Assembly (NCBI GenBank): GCA_022708505.1
Contig: JAKIYP010000019.1
Coordinates: 1-34,963, forward strand
DNA from: Bacteroidota bacterium
Lineage (GTDB): Bacteria; Bacteroidota; Bacteroidia; Bacteroidales; Paludibacteraceae
Length of the DNA: 34,963 bases
Direction: 5' to 3'
Part shown: one piece after another, positions 24,274-31,506 of the stretch
Layout: every line of letters begins with the position of its first letter
Position numbering within the stretch: position 1 is the first letter of the stretch
Notes under the pieces: generated by a model
The model's database searches: none
Seen by the model: only the letters and a program-made list of their open reading frames with translations
What the model was told of the DNA's origin: nothing
Program-made: the position numbers and the translations under genes

Positions 24274-24831
24274 TTAAGTTACTTTCTCTTCGGTCAGATA
24301 TTTCTCTATTTTTTTTACGGCATGATGATACGATGCTTTCAATGCACCTACTGATGTTTCGAGGATATTTTCCATTTCTTCGTAAGTGAGGTCATCAAAA
24401 TATTTCATATTAAATACCAGTCTTTGTTTTTCCGGCAGTGTAAGAATTGCTTGCTGAAGTTTCATTTCGGCTTCATTACCCGAAAAATAGGTATCAGCCT
24501 GTAACTGACCAAGCAACAGACCTTCCACATCATCAATTCCGGAGATATTACGCATCCTTTTGTTGGTCAGGAAAGTCAAGGTTTCATTTGTAGCAATGCG
24601 ATACAACCAGGTTGATATCTGCGACTCTCCCCTGAAACCGGCAAGGCCATTCCAGGCTTTCATAAATGTGTTCTGCAGTACATCATTGGCATCCTCGTGC
24701 GATAACACCATCTTTCTGATGTGCCAATACAAACGCTCCTGATACAAACGCACCAGTTTGGAAAAAGCTTGTGCATTTGTTTTCGGATTGACCAATTGGC
24801 TTAAAATATTATGCTCTTCTATATCTGCCAT
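24274..24831 (-). CDS. ECF-type RNA polymerase sigma factor
   Basis: The 185-residue protein has sigma region 2 (about 20-90), with DANDVLQNTFMKAWNGLAGFRGESQISTWLYRIA giving the -10-binding and core-binding helices. It has region 4 (about 125-180), with LPEKQRLVFNMKYFDDLTYEEMENILETSVGALKASYHHA containing the helix-turn-helix for the -35 element (both given in part). There is no region 1 or 3, as usual for ECF sigmas. It is followed after 86 bp by the anchored protein. No primary-type promoter was seen in the 72-bp gap after prmC, which may mean an autoregulated or read-through promoter. Confidence 0.92.
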   Translation of the reverse strand: MADIEEHNILSQLVNPKTNAQAFSKLVRLYQERLYWHIRKMVLSHEDANDVLQNTFMKAWNGLAGFRGESQISTWLYRIATNETLTFLTNKRMRNISGIDDVEGLLLGQLQADTYFSGNEAEMKLQQAILTLPEKQRLVFNMKYFDDLTYEEMENILETSVGALKASYHHAVKKIEKYLTEEKVT

Positions 24832-24903
24832 TTATGTATTTTAAATCACATCAGATTGCTTAGACTATATTGCTTTTGAAAAGTTTAATCAGACTTTAAC
24901 TAA

Positions 24904-25740
24904 TCACGGAATAATTCCCTTAATCATCCTGTTATTGCCTGCAATATCTTTTTTAATTTCAAGTTGCTGAAAGTTCATTTCCCGAAGCATCAGAAGACAT
25001 GCATGCCCAAAATCACGATGAACTTCAAAAAACAGTTTTCCTCCTGCATGAAGATGACGTTTTGCAAATTCTGCTATTTTCCGGTAGAAAATCAAAGGAT
25101 CGTCATCCGGGACAAACAAAGCAGCTTCCGGCTCAAAATTCTTTACATGGTCCGAAATTTCAGTTCGTTCGGCATAGGGAATATAGGGTGGATTGCTTAC
25201 TATTACATCATACCGGTTATCAGTATTATGCTCTTCTAAAACATCCATATAAAAGAAATCAACCTGATTTTCATTAAGTTCTGCGTTTTTGCGGGCAGTT
25301 TGCAAACTTTCCAACGACACATCACAAGCATGCACATCTGCCTGTGGCATAAAATATTTAAGAGCGATGGCAATACAGCCACTACCAGTACCTATATCTA
25401 AAATCACACTATTCTCTGCTGATTCTTTTACAATCCATTCAACCAACTCCTCCGTTTCGGGACGTGGAATCAATACCGACGGATCTACTCTGAAAATCAA
25501 CCCGCAAAACTCAGTTTCACCTAATACATACTGTACAGGCATACCGGTTTTAAGCTTTTCAAGATAAAAATTCAATAAATCCCACTGATATGCAGAAAAA
25601 ATTGTATTTTTGTTAACTAAAATTTCCGTAAAACTGAATCCGGTGATTTTTGATATGAGTAGCCGGACGACCGATTGCAGCTCATTTTCTGTATAATAAG
25701 CTGATAATTCGGACCGGATGTGATTAATGGCATTTTGCAT
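24904..25740 (-). CDS. prmC: Peptide chain release factor N5-glutamine methyltransferase
   Basis: PrmC methylates the glutamine of the GGQ motif in release factors RF1 and RF2, using SAM. The 278-residue protein has the N-terminal helical domain and then IPRPETEELV (91-100). The SAM motif is DIGTGSGCIA (115-124), and the catalytic NPPY at 183-186 lies in VSNPPYIP. It is divergent from ribD with only 19 bp between start codons. A perfect TATCTTTG box (25746-25753) sits 5 bp before its ATG, so the mRNA may be leaderless. Confidence 0.95.
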   Translation of the reverse strand: MQNAINHIRSELSAYYTENELQSVVRLLISKITGFSFTEILVNKNTIFSAYQWDLLNFYLEKLKTGMPVQYVLGETEFCGLIFRVDPSVLIPRPETEELVEWIVKESAENSVILDIGTGSGCIAIALKYFMPQADVHACDVSLESLQTARKNAELNENQVDFFYMDVLEEHNTDNRYDVIVSNPPYIPYAERTEISDHVKNFEPEAALFVPDDDPLIFYRKIAEFAKRHLHAGGKLFFEVHRDFGHACLLMLREMNFQQLEIKKDIAGNNRMIKGIIP

Positions 25741-25749
25741 GCATGCAAA
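25734..25749. promoter_or_regulatory. Perfect 16-bp palindrome between prmC and ribD
   Basis: TTTGCATGCATGCAAA is a perfect inverted repeat that covers the prmC start codon (25738-25740) and part of its TATCTTTG -7 box (25746-25753). It could be an operator shared by the divergent genes. Nested GCATGC repetition may also arise by chance. Confidence 0.35.
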
Positions 25750-25753
25750 GATA
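25746..25753 (-). promoter_or_regulatory. prmC -7 box
   Basis: TATCTTTG on the minus strand is a perfect match, with TTTT in place of TTTG at a 19-nt spacing. The expected transcription start falls on or next to the prmC ATG. Confidence 0.5.
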
Positions 25754-25759
25754 GGAAAA

Positions 25760-26821
25760 ATGAATTACGAAGAAAAATACATGTATCGTTGTTTGCAACT
25801 GGCAACTTATGGTGCCGGCCATGTTGCTCCCAATCCGATGGTTGGTGCCGTGTTGGTTCACAATGACCGCATTATCAGTGAAGGTTATCATCACCGGTTC
25901 GGAGAATCGCATGCCGAGCCAAATGCCATACATAGTGTAAAAGACACATCTTTGCTAAAAGAATCAACACTCTATGTCAATCTGGAGCCCTGTTCCCATT
26001 TCGGTAAAACACCACCCTGTGCTAATCTAATTGTGGAAAAAGGCATTCCAAGGGTTGTAATCGGAACCTTGGATCCAAATCCGAAAGTTTCGGGAAAAGG
26101 AATAGAAATACTCCGAAGCGCTGGTATAGAAGTTATAACTGGAGTTTTAGAAGATGCCTGTATGCAATTAAACAAACACTTTTTCATCTGGCAAAAAGAA
26201 AAAAGACCTTACGTTCTGCTTAAATGGGCACAAACCAGAGATGGTTACATTGACAGGATCAGAACGAATGCAGATACGCCGCCTTTACAGATTTCCGATA
26301 ACATCACCAGGCAATTAACCCACAAAGTCAGATCAGAAAATCAGGCAATCATGGTTAGCACCAATACCGTTTTTCTCGATAATCCTTCCCTAACAGTGAG
26401 AAACTGGCCGGGCAAAAATCCGATTCGAATCATGCTCGATCGAACCGGCAGGATACCCCTGGATTATGTAATTTTTGATCAGACTGTTAAAACCCTTGTA
26501 TTTACTGAAAACCCACGCGAGAATACAGATAAAATTAACTATATATTTCTGCGTTTTGATGACAAGATGCTTCATAACATGCTGAAAATAATTGCTTCAC
26601 AGGGCATACATTCAGTTTTGGTTGAAGGTGGTTCAAGTTTATTAAACAGTTTTATTACAAGTGGGTTGTGGGATGAAGCACGTACAGAAGTTTCGGATAC
26701 AACAATCGGTAACGGTGTCCCCGCCCCGGCAACTGGTACTGCCGCCGAAAACGTAAGCATAATCAACAAGCATTTGTATTTTATATATTATAACAGAAAC
26801 AAAAAATTCTCTCATGAATAG
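25760..26821 (+). CDS. ribD: Bifunctional riboflavin deaminase/reductase
   Basis: RibD performs the second and third steps of riboflavin synthesis: deamination of the pyrimidine, then NADPH reduction of the ribosyl side chain. The start MNYEEKYMYRCLQLA at 25760 is chosen over an upstream in-frame ATG. The deaminase zinc site is H51 and E53 in HAEPNA plus C78 and C87 in EPCSHFGKTPPC. The reductase domain starts near PYVLLKWAQTRDGYI and includes VLVEGGSSLLNSFI. The product is 353 residues, a usual length. Other rib genes are not in the window. The 3' end overlaps the next gene by 8 bp. Confidence 0.95.
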   Translation: MNYEEKYMYRCLQLATYGAGHVAPNPMVGAVLVHNDRIISEGYHHRFGESHAEPNAIHSVKDTSLLKESTLYVNLEPCSHFGKTPPCANLIVEKGIPRVVIGTLDPNPKVSGKGIEILRSAGIEVITGVLEDACMQLNKHFFIWQKEKRPYVLLKWAQTRDGYIDRIRTNADTPPLQISDNITRQLTHKVRSENQAIMVSTNTVFLDNPSLTVRNWPGKNPIRIMLDRTGRIPLDYVIFDQTVKTLVFTENPRENTDKINYIFLRFDDKMLHNMLKIIASQGIHSVLVEGGSSLLNSFITSGLWDEARTEVSDTTIGNGVPAPATGTAAENVSIINKHLYFIYYNRNKKFSHE

Positions 26822-28238
26822 CCTGCTGTTCATCATATTGGTTGTATTTTATTTCTATATGATTGTCAGCGCCATTTCGGTGTTGTTATTAGAAAACCGT
26901 AACCCTGTAAGATCCTTATCCTGGGTGCTGGTGTTGGTTTTGCTACCCGTAATTGGTATATTGCTGTATTTTTTGATAGGTCAGAATTACAGAAAACAAA
27001 AAATAATTTCCAAGAAAAGCATCAAACATGAAACCAAGTTGCCTTATAAAGAACTCAAACCTGATGCTTTCACGGAATTCATCACAAGCCCCAATCAACT
27101 GAATATGATTAATTTATTGTACAAAAACAGTGATGCATCTGTTTATGCTTACAATAAAATTGATGTACTGGCCGACGGGGAATCCACCTTCTCGGCAATG
27201 TTTGAAGCCATCAAAAACGCAGAAAACCATATTCACATAGAATTTTTTATTTTTGAAGACGACCGGATTTCAAACTATCTGAGAGAATTGCTCATAGAAA
27301 AAGCAAAAGCCGGAGTCAGGGTCAGGATGATTTACGATTACCTGGGTAGTTTCGACCTGTCACGGAAATACCTGCGGACGCTTAAAGAGGCAGGTGTTTA
27401 TGTGAGACCATTTTTGCCATTAAGACTCAGGCTCAGAAGAAGTAAAATTAATTTCAGGAATCACCGGAAAATTTTGATTGTGGACGGAAAGTACGGCTTT
27501 ACAGGCGGATTGAATTTCGCCGACCGGTATATCTTTGGAAATACGCTGGGAAAATGGCGTGACACATTTGTCCGTTTTGAAGGAGCTGCTGTACACGGAT
27601 TGCAATCGCTTTTTCTCACTGACTGGTACTTCGTTGAGCGCAAGCTGATTACGGATATAAAATACTATCCAAAGCCAAAGAAATACGAGCAGAATCTCAT
27701 TCAGATTGTCAGTAGCGGACCCGATTCCGACTGGGAATGTATCATGCAGGGCATTGCATCGGGAATCATGGCAGCTCATGATTATGTTTACCTCCATACA
27801 CCCTATTTTGTACCCAATGATGTAATATTGAATGCTGTAATTATTGCTGCCCTGAGTGGAGTTAACATAAAACTGATGATCCCCAAAGAATCTGATTCAA
27901 AATTTTCAGATGCCTGTACTTTCAGTTATCTGGGCGAAATACTCGAAGCTGGCGTAAAGGTGTATCAATACGAAGAAGGTTTCCTACACAGCAAAGCAAT
28001 TGTTATTGATGATTTCATTTCAATTGTGGGATCGGCCAATCTGGATGAAAGAAGTTTTAATCAGAACTTTGAGGCTAATGCTTTTATCTACGAAAAGAAA
28101 ACTGCTCTTGAACTCAAAAAATTATTTGAGAACGACATGCAGAATTGCCGGGAGATTACACTTGACGACTGGCATAACCGAAAAAGAAGTCAAAAACTGA
28201 AGGAATCATTTGCACGCCTTTTCAGTCCGATTATATAA
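26814..28238 (+). CDS. cls: Cardiolipin synthase (phospholipase D family)
   Basis: Cls joins two phosphatidylglycerols to make cardiolipin at the inner membrane. The 474-residue protein has two N-terminal membrane spans (about 4-26 and 34-55). Two phospholipase D domains follow with complete HKD motifs: H217, K219 and D224 in NHRKILIVDG, and H392, K394 and D399 in LHSKAIVIDD. Each is followed by a glycine-asparagine block (GGLNFADR; GSANLDERSF). All catalytic residues are present. It overlaps ribD by 8 bp and is probably translated from the same message, an unusual pairing without obvious functional link. Confidence 0.95.
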   Translation: MNSLLFIILVVFYFYMIVSAISVLLLENRNPVRSLSWVLVLVLLPVIGILLYFLIGQNYRKQKIISKKSIKHETKLPYKELKPDAFTEFITSPNQLNMINLLYKNSDASVYAYNKIDVLADGESTFSAMFEAIKNAENHIHIEFFIFEDDRISNYLRELLIEKAKAGVRVRMIYDYLGSFDLSRKYLRTLKEAGVYVRPFLPLRLRLRRSKINFRNHRKILIVDGKYGFTGGLNFADRYIFGNTLGKWRDTFVRFEGAAVHGLQSLFLTDWYFVERKLITDIKYYPKPKKYEQNLIQIVSSGPDSDWECIMQGIASGIMAAHDYVYLHTPYFVPNDVILNAVIIAALSGVNIKLMIPKESDSKFSDACTFSYLGEILEAGVKVYQYEEGFLHSKAIVIDDFISIVGSANLDERSFNQNFEANAFIYEKKTALELKKLFENDMQNCREITLDDWHNRKRSQKLKESFARLFSPII

Positions 28239-28259
28239 TGATATTCAGTATTTATTTTG

Positions 28260-28267
28260 TACTTTTG
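28260..28267 (+). promoter_or_regulatory. Candidate -7 box for the DUF4199 gene
   Basis: TACTTTTG matches TAnnTTTG and lies just after the cls stop. The predicted leader is about 17 nt. No TTTG box is seen upstream at 19-21 nt. Confidence 0.5.
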
Positions 28268-28290
28268 CAAGCATCAAAATTCAGGTATTT

Positions 28291-28845
28291 ATGCAGGAAA
28301 ACATATTCAAATCCACCATGTTCAACGGGCTCATACTGGGCGTACTTTTCTCCGTTAACTTTTTGTTTACCAGTTCAAAAACGATTCCATTCGTATTGTT
28401 GTCCTATGTAATAATAGCTTTCATTATTGTTTTGATGTACCGGATGGCCAAACGATACCGGGACACCGAATGCGGAGGATACATTGGATACTGGCGGGTT
28501 TTTAATTATGTTGTACTGACTTTTTTGTTTGCAGGAATTATTTCAACTGCTTTTAAAATCATCTACACCAAATACATCAACCCTGATTTTCTTCCGGCAC
28601 TTTTTGAAGAAAGTATGCGACAGGTTGAACAAAATCGTGGAATTTTTGAAAGTCTGAACCTGCCTTTAGACGACAAATACTACGAAGAGCTTGAAAGACA
28701 GATGAAACCTGTCAATTACTCTATTCAAACCATTTGGATAAATGTCTTTTTGGGAGCAATTTTAGGGTTGGTGCTGGCTGGTTTCGTAAAAAAACAAAAA
28801 GGAATTTTTGAGGAAGAGACACCCAATGAAGAACAAAAATTATAA
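28291..28845 (+). CDS. DUF4199 family membrane protein
   Basis: The start MQENIFKSTMFNGLILG at 28291 follows a -7 box; an upstream frame from 28210 overlaps cls and is rejected. The 184-residue protein has four likely membrane helices, two at the start, one near 75-95 and one near 150-170. Between the third and fourth lies a charged helical loop containing MRQVEQNRGIFESL. This is the DUF4199 pattern, found beside a polyprenol-phosphate glycosyltransferase in many Bacteroidota, as it is here with an 11-bp gap. The function is unknown. Co-transcription suggests a shared role in lipid-linked sugar metabolism, as an inference. Confidence 0.8.
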   Translation: MQENIFKSTMFNGLILGVLFSVNFLFTSSKTIPFVLLSYVIIAFIIVLMYRMAKRYRDTECGGYIGYWRVFNYVVLTFLFAGIISTAFKIIYTKYINPDFLPALFEESMRQVEQNRGIFESLNLPLDDKYYEELERQMKPVNYSIQTIWINVFLGAILGLVLAGFVKKQKGIFEEETPNEEQKL

Positions 28846-28856
28846 TTACCAATTCC

Positions 28857-29807
28857 ATGAACATATCCATAGTTGTACCCCTTTATAACGAAGAAGAATC
28901 ATTACCCAAACTCCATGAGTGGATTGAGAGGGTTATGCAAGAGAACCAATTTACTTACGAAATAATTTTTGTAAACGATGGAAGTACAGATCGTTCCTGG
29001 CAGGTAATTGAACAGCTGCAAGCTCAATCTCCGAATGTCAGGGGCATTAAATTTCGTAATAATTATGGAAAATCACCAGCCTTGTTTTGCGGATTTCAGG
29101 CAGCGAAAGGAGATGTGGTTATCACCATGGATGCTGATTTACAGGACAGTCCCGATGAAATCCCTGAATTATACAGGATGATAACTGAAGAGGAATACGA
29201 TCTGGTTTCAGGGTGGAAAAAGAAACGTTATGATTCCAAACTAGCCAAAAACCTACCCTCAAAAATATACAATGCCACGGCGAGAAAGGTAACCGGATTG
29301 AAACTTCACGACATGAATTGTGGCTTAAAAGCCTATCGGAACGAGGTCATTAAAAACATCGAAGTATATGGAGAAATGCATCGTTACATTCCTTTTCTTG
29401 CAAAGAATGCAGGTTTTACCCGCATTGGAGAAAAAGTTGTAACGCACAGAAAACGTGAATTCGGCACCACCAAATTCGGTCTGAGCCGCTTTGTAAATGG
29501 GTACCTGGATTTAATGACACTCTGGTTTCTGTCAAAGTTCGGTAAAAAGCCAATGCATTTCTTTGGCCTATATGGCAGTTTGATGTTTTTGCTTGGTTTA
29601 ATTTCAGTCGTGGTAGTTGGGGCTGTTAAACTACATGCGATCATCAATCAAACGAGAGCTGCCCTGATAACAGACAGCCCCTATTTTTACATCGCGCTGG
29701 TTGCCATGATCTTAGGCACTCAGCTGTTCATGACCGGATTTCTGGGTGAAATCGTGGCCAGAAATTCAACCGAAAGAAATAATTATAAAATTGAGAAAGA
29801 AATCTGA
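28857..29807 (+). CDS. Polyprenol-phosphate glycosyltransferase (DPM1/GtrB-like, GT2)
   Basis: The 316-residue enzyme has a GT-A domain with VVPLYNEEESL at the start. It has VNDGSTDRSW (D41) and the metal-binding DADLQDSPDEIPE (D92 to D94). The acceptor-side segment has KLHDMNCGLKAYR and an amphipathic helix region near HRKREFGTTKFGLSRF. Two C-terminal membrane helices (about 230-255 and 275-300) anchor it. This matches enzymes that transfer a sugar from a nucleotide donor to undecaprenyl or dolichyl phosphate at the cytoplasmic face. The sugar is not determined by the sequence. Confidence 0.9.
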   Translation: MNISIVVPLYNEEESLPKLHEWIERVMQENQFTYEIIFVNDGSTDRSWQVIEQLQAQSPNVRGIKFRNNYGKSPALFCGFQAAKGDVVITMDADLQDSPDEIPELYRMITEEEYDLVSGWKKKRYDSKLAKNLPSKIYNATARKVTGLKLHDMNCGLKAYRNEVIKNIEVYGEMHRYIPFLAKNAGFTRIGEKVVTHRKREFGTTKFGLSRFVNGYLDLMTLWFLSKFGKKPMHFFGLYGSLMFLLGLISVVVVGAVKLHAIINQTRAALITDSPYFYIALVAMILGTQLFMTGFLGEIVARNSTERNNYKIEKEI

Positions 29808-29845
29808 TTCATTTTCAGGTTGCTTTACAAATAAACATTCGGCAT

Positions 29846-30361
29846 ATGGAAATTTTCAAATACATATTACCGGCATTTATCGTGATGATGACAGCTTATT
29901 TGCTGTTTGATAAAATGTTATCCAACGAGGAAAAAAGAAGAAAATTTGAACTCACCAAAAAAGACCGTGCCTCTTTCGTTCCTTTACAGCTAAGGGCTTA
30001 CGAGCGATTGATGCTGTTGCTCGAACGCAGTAACCCGGCTAATATGGTGCTTCAGATTATCAAACCCGGGATGTCCTGCATGGAATTTCAATCTCAGTTG
30101 ACCGATCATATCAGAAAAGAATTTGAACACAATTATGCCCAACAATTATATGTTAGTGATGAACTGTGGTCGGCCATAAAAAACACGCAGGACAATCTGA
30201 TTAAACTGATAAACACAACCGCAATCCGTTTTAAAGTTGATGAACCTGCCACTCAACTGGCAGAGCAAATTATCCGCATATATGCTGAGACAGATGACAA
30301 TCCGACACAAATTGCCATCGGAATTTTAAAAACAGAAGTAAGAAATCAGTTTCTCAGGTAA
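29846..30361 (+). CDS. Conserved membrane-anchored protein of unknown function
   Basis: The 171-residue protein has one N-terminal membrane helix (YILPAFIVMMTAYLLFD). A charged cytoplasmic part follows, with VPLQLRAYERLMLLLERSNPANMVLQ and the segment IRKEFEHNYAQQLYVSDELW. Small Bacteroidota-specific hypothetical proteins share this layout. I do not recognise a domain with a known reaction. It follows the glycosyltransferase by 38 bp and precedes the lipoprotein gene by 6 bp, so it is part of the same run. Confidence 0.7.
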   Translation: MEIFKYILPAFIVMMTAYLLFDKMLSNEEKRRKFELTKKDRASFVPLQLRAYERLMLLLERSNPANMVLQIIKPGMSCMEFQSQLTDHIRKEFEHNYAQQLYVSDELWSAIKNTQDNLIKLINTTAIRFKVDEPATQLAEQIIRIYAETDDNPTQIAIGILKTEVRNQFLR

Positions 30362-30367
30362 ATATCC

Positions 30368-30832
30368 ATGAAAATATTCATTACATCACTTACTTTCATC
30401 TTATTGTTTTTTTCCTCTTGCACACAAGAAGAAGCTTGCAGGGAAAATAAACAGGTATTATTCAGAACCGGGTTATACACTTTGGGAACAGGTAACAGCC
30501 TGAATGTTGATAGTATTACCGTATTTGGTCTGAATGATAATTCAATTGAGGTGGATTCATTATATAAAAATGTCAAAAATATCAATAAAATAGCTTTACC
30601 TTTGAACAATTCGACAGAAGAGAGCATTTTTGTTTTGAATATAAATGGAATACACGACACACTAAATATTCAGTATTCAAACAAAGAGTATTTTATTTCT
30701 TATTCCTGTGGGATGGTTATTACGCATCATGTTGATACGGTTATAAGTACCAATCACATGATAAAAGGTTATAAAATTGTAAATCGCGATATAAACACAA
30801 CAGATGTACAACATTTACAGATATTACTTTAG
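30368..30832 (+). CDS. DUF6452-like lipoprotein
   Basis: The 154-residue protein has a type II signal peptide with lipobox LFFSSC, so it should be lipid-anchored at Cys17 or 18. The mature part has a second cysteine in QEEACRENKQ and a third in SYSCGM, and a beta-rich pattern, similar to DUF6452 proteins. The next gene is a DUF6048-type protein, a pairing common in the phylum. The function is unknown. The 3' end overlaps the next gene by 29 bp in another frame, which the signal peptide of the next gene supports as real. Confidence 0.75.
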   Translation: MKIFITSLTFILLFFSSCTQEEACRENKQVLFRTGLYTLGTGNSLNVDSITVFGLNDNSIEVDSLYKNVKNINKIALPLNNSTEESIFVLNINGIHDTLNIQYSNKEYFISYSCGMVITHHVDTVISTNHMIKGYKIVNRDINTTDVQHLQILL

Positions 30833-31490
30833 TCTGCTGTTGGTGTGTTGCGTAACAACATTAACCGGGCAAAAGGTAAATACAGAAATAAACGACAGTA
30901 TTAGGAAGTTTGAACTTAATAGCTTACGGGTTGAAGTTGACATGTCTCCTGTTATCACCACGTTTCTGAATCGAGGTGATGTTTATCAATACGAAGGTGC
31001 TATTCAGGCTGAAATCAACAAGCGGTTTTATCCGGTCTTTGAAATTGGTTATGCCGGGGCTGACAAACTTACAACATCAGAAATAAACTATCAGGGGAAT
31101 GCACTTTTTTATCGGTTAGGAATGGATTTTAATCTGATAAAAAATCAAACGATTGAAAATAAGTTTACGAATTATTTTCTGATAGGTGCCCGGTTAGGTC
31201 ATACGAACTTTGATTATAATCTGCAGAATATTACCTTTGAGAATGAATATTGGGATACTAATTTTCAAAAAGATTTCCGGGGAGAATCTTTAAATTTATG
31301 GTTTGAAATAACAGCAGGTATCAGGGTCGAAATCTATAAAAGAGTATATATCGGGTGGACAGCACGCATCAAAAACCTGATAAACAAACCTGACCCGGGA
31401 GAATATAAACCCTTTTATATTCCCGGATTCGGCATCAACGGTGATGGATCTGTGTGGGCATTTAATTACATGTTAGGATATAAATTTTAA
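30804..31490 (+). CDS. DUF6048-like outer membrane beta-barrel protein
   Basis: The 228-residue protein has a signal peptide (YFSLLLVCCVTTLTGQ). Alternating hydrophobic beta strands follow, such as FYPVFEIGYAGADKL, NYFLIGARLGHTNFDY and VYIGWTARIKNL. It ends in an aromatic residue (FNYMLGYKF), as is typical of outer-membrane barrels inserted by BamA. It resembles the DUF6048 family. It overlaps the DUF6452-like gene by 29 bp, so the two are probably made together. Transketolase begins 17 bp after it. Confidence 0.75.
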   Translation: MYNIYRYYFSLLLVCCVTTLTGQKVNTEINDSIRKFELNSLRVEVDMSPVITTFLNRGDVYQYEGAIQAEINKRFYPVFEIGYAGADKLTTSEINYQGNALFYRLGMDFNLIKNQTIENKFTNYFLIGARLGHTNFDYNLQNITFENEYWDTNFQKDFRGESLNLWFEITAGIRVEIYKRVYIGWTARIKNLINKPDPGEYKPFYIPGFGINGDGSVWAFNYMLGYKF

Positions 31491-31506
31491 TCAAAAATAA
31501 ATAATA

